Shown in pieces: positions 60,204 through 64,000 of a stretch of 64,000 nt of DNA. This DNA is from Burkholderia sp. 9120 (GTDB taxonomy: Bacteria > Pseudomonadota > Gammaproteobacteria > Burkholderiales > Burkholderiaceae). Below the pieces are notes generated by a model. That model was not told the DNA's origin and ran no database searches. It saw only the letters and a program-made list of their open reading frames with translations. Location: the NCBI RefSeq assembly GCF_000745015.1, contig NZ_JQNA01000002.1, forward strand, positions 4,774,001 through 4,838,000, written 5' to 3'. The translations under genes were made by a program, and so were the position numbers. How positions within the stretch are numbered: position 1 is the stretch's first letter; the number at the start of each line of letters is the position of its first letter.

Positions 60204-62963
60204 TTGAAACAGCGTGCATTGGCATTAGCCATAAAAAGAATAATCTGGGCCGAGTTGGCGTTTTCGGCTGCGCTCGCCGTACCGGCATTCGCGCAGAGCC
60301 AGCCTACTGCGGCGGGAAATACGGCCGCGACACCGTCTGTCAATAGCGCTACGCCACCGGCCACGAGCCCGGCCACAACCCCGGCGACCGCGTCCAAAGA
60401 GAAGGTTCAACAGATCAAGACCTTCGAAGTGACCGGATCGCTGATTCGCAGCGCCGACAAGGTGGGCTTCAATCAGGTTCAGAAGATCACGGCGAAGGAC
60501 ATAGAAAACAGCGGCTATACCAATGTGGCCGACTACCTGCGCAACGTGTCCGCCAATTCGGCCAGCAGCTGGGGCGAGGGATCGACCAACAGCTTCGCGC
60601 CGGGCGGCGCGGGCATCGCATTGCGCGGCCTCAGCGAAAAGTACACGCTGGTGCTGGTCGACGGGCAGCGTGTCGCGCCTTACGCATTCGCCGTCAACGG
60701 GACCGATCAGTTTTTCGACGTCAATACGTTGCCGCTGAACATCATCGATCGCATTGAAATCGTGAAGACCGGCGCCGTCTCGCAGTACGGTTCCGACGCC
60801 ATTGCCGGTGTGGTGAACATCATCACCAAGCACAACTTTCAGGGCCTGGAACTGGGCGGCAGCTACGGCGGCGCCACGCAGAACGGCGGCGGCCAGGGCA
60901 CGACCCGCTTCAGTATCCTGGGCGGTATCGGCGATCTGAATTCGGACCGGTTCAACGTGACGGCCGCGCTCAGTTACTACAAATCGAACGGCTTTCTGGC
61001 CTCCGACCGCGATACGACGCAGAACCAGGATTTCTCGAATCAGCCCGGCGGCCTCTCGAACCAGTCGCCGTCGTACTGGCGGCGCGGCAACGGCATCGGC
61101 AACGTGCCGCTGAGTCCTTGCCCCAACGGCGGCACGGTCGCGCCGGCCAATGCCAATGCGCAGACTTATGGTTCCGGCGGCACCGTCTGCCAGAACAACA
61201 CCGCCTACGCGACCTCCCTTTCGCCGTGGACCGAACGCCTGAGCGCAAAGGTCCACGCCGACTTCAAGATCAACGACGCGATGCAGGCGTTCGCCGATCT
61301 GTGGGAAAGCAACAATACGACCAACACCAACAATTTCGTCGGACGGTTGAGTTCCAGCACGCAGACTTACGATCCCGCCACCGGCGGCGTCAACCTGATC
61401 TCGAACGTTGTGCCTGCAAGCAATCCCTACAACCCGTTCGGCGTGCCGACGCAGCTTCGCTACGCGTTCCCGGCCACGCAGTCGGTGCGCACGAGTTCCA
61501 ATTTCTGGCGCGCCGCTACGGGTGTGAAGGGCTCGTTCACCACCCCCGGCATTGGAGACTGGGACTGGAGCGCCGCGTATACGCATTCGCAGAACACGGT
61601 GTCGAACACCTTTTCCAACCTGATCAACGCGAACGCGCTGACCAACATCATTCAGAACGGTGGGTTCGACTTTGCCAATCCGGCCGCGACGCCGAACGGC
61701 CTGAATGGGTTGTACGGCAGCACCTCGACGCAGGCGATCACGAAACTCGACGCGGTTGACGCCACGCTGGCGACACCTCATCTGTTCACGCTGCCCACCG
61801 GCGACGTCGGGCTCGGTTTCGGCACCCAGTTCCTGCATCAGAGTCAGTACATCGGCACCGGCGCGGGCTACGTGAACGGCACCTACGTCAATCCGTCGAT
61901 CCAGTCCGTCGACGGCGAACGCAACGTGGCCGCGGTCTATTACCAGGTCGATATTCCGCTCCTGACGAACCTGACCTTCAGCCAGTCCGGCCGTTACGAT
62001 CACTACAGCGATTTCGGCGGTGCGTTCTCGCCGCGTTTCGCGCTTCGCTTCCAGCCGGTTCGTCAATTGACGATGTACGGGTCGTACACGCGCGGCTTCC
62101 GCGCGCCGACGCTGATTGAAAACACCTCGTCAAAAACGTTCGGTGCCCAGGGAGCGATTGATCCGCACGATCCGAACGATCCGGGCGCTTATGTGTTGCG
62201 TGAAGAAATCCAGGCGGGCTCGCGCAACCTGCAACCGGAGCGGACCAGGAACTACAACCTCGGCTTCCAGTTGTCGCCGACCCGCACCACCGACATCGGC
62301 TTCGACTGGTACAAGATCCACATCGACAACGTGATCGGCACGGACGATATCCAGTCCGTGGTGAATGAGAACGATCCGTCGAAGGTCATCCGGAACCCGA
62401 ATGGCTCGATCGCGTATGTTTTGCTGCCGTACCAGAACCTGGCGTCGCTCGATACGGACGGCTTCGAAACGACGTTCCGGCAATCGGTGGCCACCAAAAT
62501 CGGCACGTTCACCCTGTCCGGAGACTGGACGTACGTGTGGCACTTCAAAATGCCGGTGGGTGGCGTCACGACCGATTTCGCCGGCAACAACGGTGCGCAG
62601 AATACGCCGTTCGGCGCCAGCTTCCCGCGCTGGAAGGGCAATACCGATCTGAACTGGAACTACCAGAAGTGGAATGCCACCTTGACCTGGGTTTATACCG
62701 GGCCTTACGCGCAAGCCATTCTGCCGTCGGGGAACTATCCCGGCATGAAGGACGGCGTGTCGTCCTATAGCCAGTTCAATCTGTTCTTCAGCTACACGGG
62801 GATCAAGCACTGGACGCTCTATGCGGGTGTCGACAACATCTTCAACCGCGCACCGCCGTTCGATCCGACCTTCATGAACGCCAGCTACCAGTCGGGTTAC
62901 GACACCTCGCTGTACTCCTATGTCGGGCGTTTTGCCCAGATCGGCGCGACCTACAAGTTCTGA
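60204..62963 (+). CDS. TonB-dependent outer-membrane receptor
   Basis: A 919-residue receptor from a TTG at 60204, with AAAGGGG 6 bases upstream. Residues 1-31 are a signal peptide ending in VPAFAQ. A Thr/Ala/Pro linker of about 45 residues precedes the plug, which has TFEVTGSLIRSADKV, ENSGYTNVADYLRNV, GIALRGLSEKYTLVLVDGQRV and DRIEIVKTGAVSQYGSDAIAGVVNIIT. A 22-strand barrel follows, with YGSYTRGFRAPTLIEN and a C-terminal Phe (RFAQIGATYKF). It imports an unknown siderophore or oligosaccharide by TonB energy. No transporter gene follows to indicate the substrate. Confidence 0.92.
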   Translation: MKQRALALAIKRIIWAELAFSAALAVPAFAQSQPTAAGNTAATPSVNSATPPATSPATTPATASKEKVQQIKTFEVTGSLIRSADKVGFNQVQKITAKDIENSGYTNVADYLRNVSANSASSWGEGSTNSFAPGGAGIALRGLSEKYTLVLVDGQRVAPYAFAVNGTDQFFDVNTLPLNIIDRIEIVKTGAVSQYGSDAIAGVVNIITKHNFQGLELGGSYGGATQNGGGQGTTRFSILGGIGDLNSDRFNVTAALSYYKSNGFLASDRDTTQNQDFSNQPGGLSNQSPSYWRRGNGIGNVPLSPCPNGGTVAPANANAQTYGSGGTVCQNNTAYATSLSPWTERLSAKVHADFKINDAMQAFADLWESNNTTNTNNFVGRLSSSTQTYDPATGGVNLISNVVPASNPYNPFGVPTQLRYAFPATQSVRTSSNFWRAATGVKGSFTTPGIGDWDWSAAYTHSQNTVSNTFSNLINANALTNIIQNGGFDFANPAATPNGLNGLYGSTSTQAITKLDAVDATLATPHLFTLPTGDVGLGFGTQFLHQSQYIGTGAGYVNGTYVNPSIQSVDGERNVAAVYYQVDIPLLTNLTFSQSGRYDHYSDFGGAFSPRFALRFQPVRQLTMYGSYTRGFRAPTLIENTSSKTFGAQGAIDPHDPNDPGAYVLREEIQAGSRNLQPERTRNYNLGFQLSPTRTTDIGFDWYKIHIDNVIGTDDIQSVVNENDPSKVIRNPNGSIAYVLLPYQNLASLDTDGFETTFRQSVATKIGTFTLSGDWTYVWHFKMPVGGVTTDFAGNNGAQNTPFGASFPRWKGNTDLNWNYQKWNATLTWVYTGPYAQAILPSGNYPGMKDGVSSYSQFNLFFSYTGIKHWTLYAGVDNIFNRAPPFDPTFMNASYQSGYDTSLYSYVGRFAQIGATYKF

Positions 62964-62973
62964 CGCACCACTA

Positions 62974-62993
62974 CCGGGCCGCCTGCGGCCCGG
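62974..62993 (+). terminator. Hairpin downstream of the TonB-dependent receptor
   Basis: CCGGGCC / GGCCCGG, a 7-bp stem with a 6-base loop (extendable by GC pairs), starts 11 bp after the receptor stop codon and is followed by TTCTCC. A weak U-tract makes it a probable terminator. Confidence 0.55.
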
Positions 62994-63016
62994 TTCTCCA
63001 CTCCCCACGATAGACG

Positions 63017-63050
63017 AAAAAAAGGCCTCGCCACTTAGCGTAGCGAGGCC
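63017..63050 (-). terminator. Intrinsic terminator, minus strand
   Basis: GGCCTCGC / GCGAGGCC, an 8-bp stem with an 11-base loop, is followed on the minus strand by TTTTTTT. It would stop leftward transcripts before the receptor gene. Confidence 0.7.
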
Positions 63051-63185
63051 GAGTCCCATGTCAAGGAGATGTCATGGAGGAGACGATTCGATCATAGCGT
63101 CCGCCCAGTGCGCCCCCAACGAATCGTTCGCCATATGCTTATCCCGCATCGATCCAAGTGCATTCCAGCGCACATTCGCGAGCAG

Positions 63186-63212
63186 AAAAAAGACCCGCTG
63201 CCTCACGCGGGT
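63186..63212 (-). terminator. Second intrinsic terminator, minus strand
   Basis: ACCCGC / GCGGGT, a 6-bp stem with an 8-base loop, is followed on the minus strand by C then TTTTTT. It lies 135 bp upstream of the other minus-strand terminator, with no credible minus-strand gene between or before them. Confidence 0.6.
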
Positions 63213-63351
63213 TATATCGTTAGAACAAAAAGTCGCTTCGCGCAGCAGGCGATGGTCTTTAAGATGACACTTCAAAGTCCGGTTCGTCCCGGCTTCGCTG
63301 CGCGCAGCCCCGCGCCGGCAAGCTGTGAGCCGTTACCGAAGGAGCATTTCG

Positions 63352-64000
63352 TTGACCAGTTTCGATCATCAGCGCCGGCCACTCGTTATCGGCATCGGCG
63401 GCACGACCCGCGCCGCCTCGTCGACCGAGCGCGCGCTCGGCTTTGCGTTGCGCGGCGCGGAAGCCGCCGGCGCACAAACCCGCCTGTTCGGCGGCACCTT
63501 CCTGCATAGCCTGCCCCACTACGCCCCTGAAAATCCCGCCCGCACCGACGAACAGCTCGAACTGATCGAAGCCGTGCGCCACGCGGACGCGCTGATCATC
63601 GCCACGCCGGGTTATCACGGCGGCGTGTCCGGGCTCGTCAAGAATGCGCTGGATACGCTCGAGGAATTGCGCGCCGACGAGCGTCCGTATCTGGACGGCC
63701 GCGCGGTCGGCTGTATCGTCACCGCGTACGGCTGGCAAGCCGCCGGTTCGGTGCTGACGTCGCTGCGTTCCATCGTCCATGCGTTGCGCGGCTGGCCCAC
63801 GCCGTTCGGCGCCGGCATCAATACGCTGGAAACGCGCTTCGACAGCGTCGACACCTGCTCGGATCCGAAAGTGGTCGATCAGCTCGCCACGGTCGGCCAG
63901 CAGGCCGCGCAATTCGCACTGGCTTTTGCCTCGCATCGCACGCCTTCTGCCGCGTCGGTCTCCGGCGCGCAGAACGAAGCAGCACGCAACGAAACGCAAC
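63352..64000 (+). CDS. NADPH-dependent FMN reductase family protein (3' end beyond window)
   Basis: The first 216 residues of a flavodoxin-fold reductase starting at a TTG with GAAGGAG 7 bases upstream. LVIGIGGTTRAASSTERAL is the FMN phosphate-binding loop. HADALIIATPGYHGGVSGLVKNALDTLEEL is the typical second FMN contact (TPxYHGxxSGxxKNALD), followed by VGCIVTAYGWQAAGSVL. The frame is still open at the window edge. It reduces FMN (or quinones) with NADPH, often serving a monooxygenase, but the partner is not visible here. Confidence 0.88.
   Translation, partial: MTSFDHQRRPLVIGIGGTTRAASSTERALGFALRGAEAAGAQTRLFGGTFLHSLPHYAPENPARTDEQLELIEAVRHADALIIATPGYHGGVSGLVKNALDTLEELRADERPYLDGRAVGCIVTAYGWQAAGSVLTSLRSIVHALRGWPTPFGAGINTLETRFDSVDTCSDPKVVDQLATVGQQAAQFALAFASHRTPSAASVSGAQNEAARNETQ

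Larger units (their letters stand above)
62964..63351. other. Intergenic region with several hairpins
   Basis: These 388 bp carry one hairpin after the receptor gene and two terminators facing the minus strand. The only frames are short and lack good starts. A leftward small RNA is possible. Confidence 0.45.

Noticed and set aside
60225..62066. A 613-residue minus-strand frame opposite the TonB-dependent receptor gene
   Set aside because: It is a GC-bias shadow of the receptor gene with an Arg/Val/Gly-rich composition and no domain.
63072..63275. A 67-residue minus-strand frame near the two minus-strand terminators
   Set aside because: It would start at a TTG without a ribosome site, and one terminator hairpin lies inside it; a non-coding RNA explains the terminators better.

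Overview
The window looks like a Burkholderiales chromosome, most probably Paraburkholderia or a close relative. The reasons are its high-GC, GC3-rich coding sequence, a non-phosphorylative L-rhamnose locus, a Burkholderia-style type VI secretion (T6SS) cluster and a short H-NS-type protein. This placement is inference from gene content; no rRNA or other phylogenetic marker is present.

Layout. (1) 1-7257: L-rhamnose catabolism. It holds a sugar ABC ATPase (cut by the window edge), a lactonase-type amidohydrolase, L-rhamnose mutarotase, a divergent LysR regulator, L-rhamnose 1-dehydrogenase, L-rhamnonate dehydratase, an MFS transporter and a second SDR dehydrogenase. (2) 7735-9881: an Old Yellow Enzyme and an MDR oxidoreductase in one operon, ended by two strong hairpins. 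(3) 9995-17969: accessory DNA with relaxed codon use. It carries two exported or anchored proteins, a vWA / PP2C / Ser-Thr kinase triad of the TerY-P type with a repeat-containing exported protein, and a two-gene cassette with a LOTUS-like domain. (4) 18102-22933: an operon of three unfamiliar large proteins, one joining a methyltransferase-like region to a GNAT domain. (5) 23100-49591: a T6SS cluster on the minus strand. It reads tssB, tssC, hcp, tssE, tssF, tssG, vgrG, DUF2169, pentapeptide, DUF3540, DUF4150 (PAAR-like), tssJ, tssK, tssL, tssM, tssA, DUF6150. A SPOR protein lies at its left end, and a small protein plus an orphan sigma-54 activator at its right end. (6) 50462-59156: mixed genes (small exported proteins, two MFS exporters, an H-NS-like protein, an arsenate-reductase-like protein lacking its P-loop Arg, ChaC, a J-domain protein). 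(7) 60204-64000: a TonB-dependent receptor and a truncated NADPH-dependent FMN reductase.

How the parts work together. The rhamnose enzymes form a coherent oxidative route: mutarotation, 1-dehydrogenation, lactone opening, dehydration and oxidation of the keto-deoxy acid. The T6SS genes are tightly packed with many 1-4 bp stop/start overlaps. They appear to be driven from a sigma-54-type promoter about 85 bp before tssB, with the matching activator just upstream. No ClpV/TssH unfoldase gene is in the window.

The most unusual feature is in the T6SS sheath genes. TssB carries two tracts of Gly-Thr-Thr triplets (18 and 25 copies, collagen-like G-X-Y). Immediately after the second tract, a run of seven C on the coding strand separates the tssB frame from an upstream extension of the tssC frame that has the codon usage of real coding sequence. 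This suggests a TssB-TssC fusion, made by frameshifting or disguised by a one-base sequence error. The tssB frame as written stops exactly on the first in-frame ATG of tssC (TGATG).
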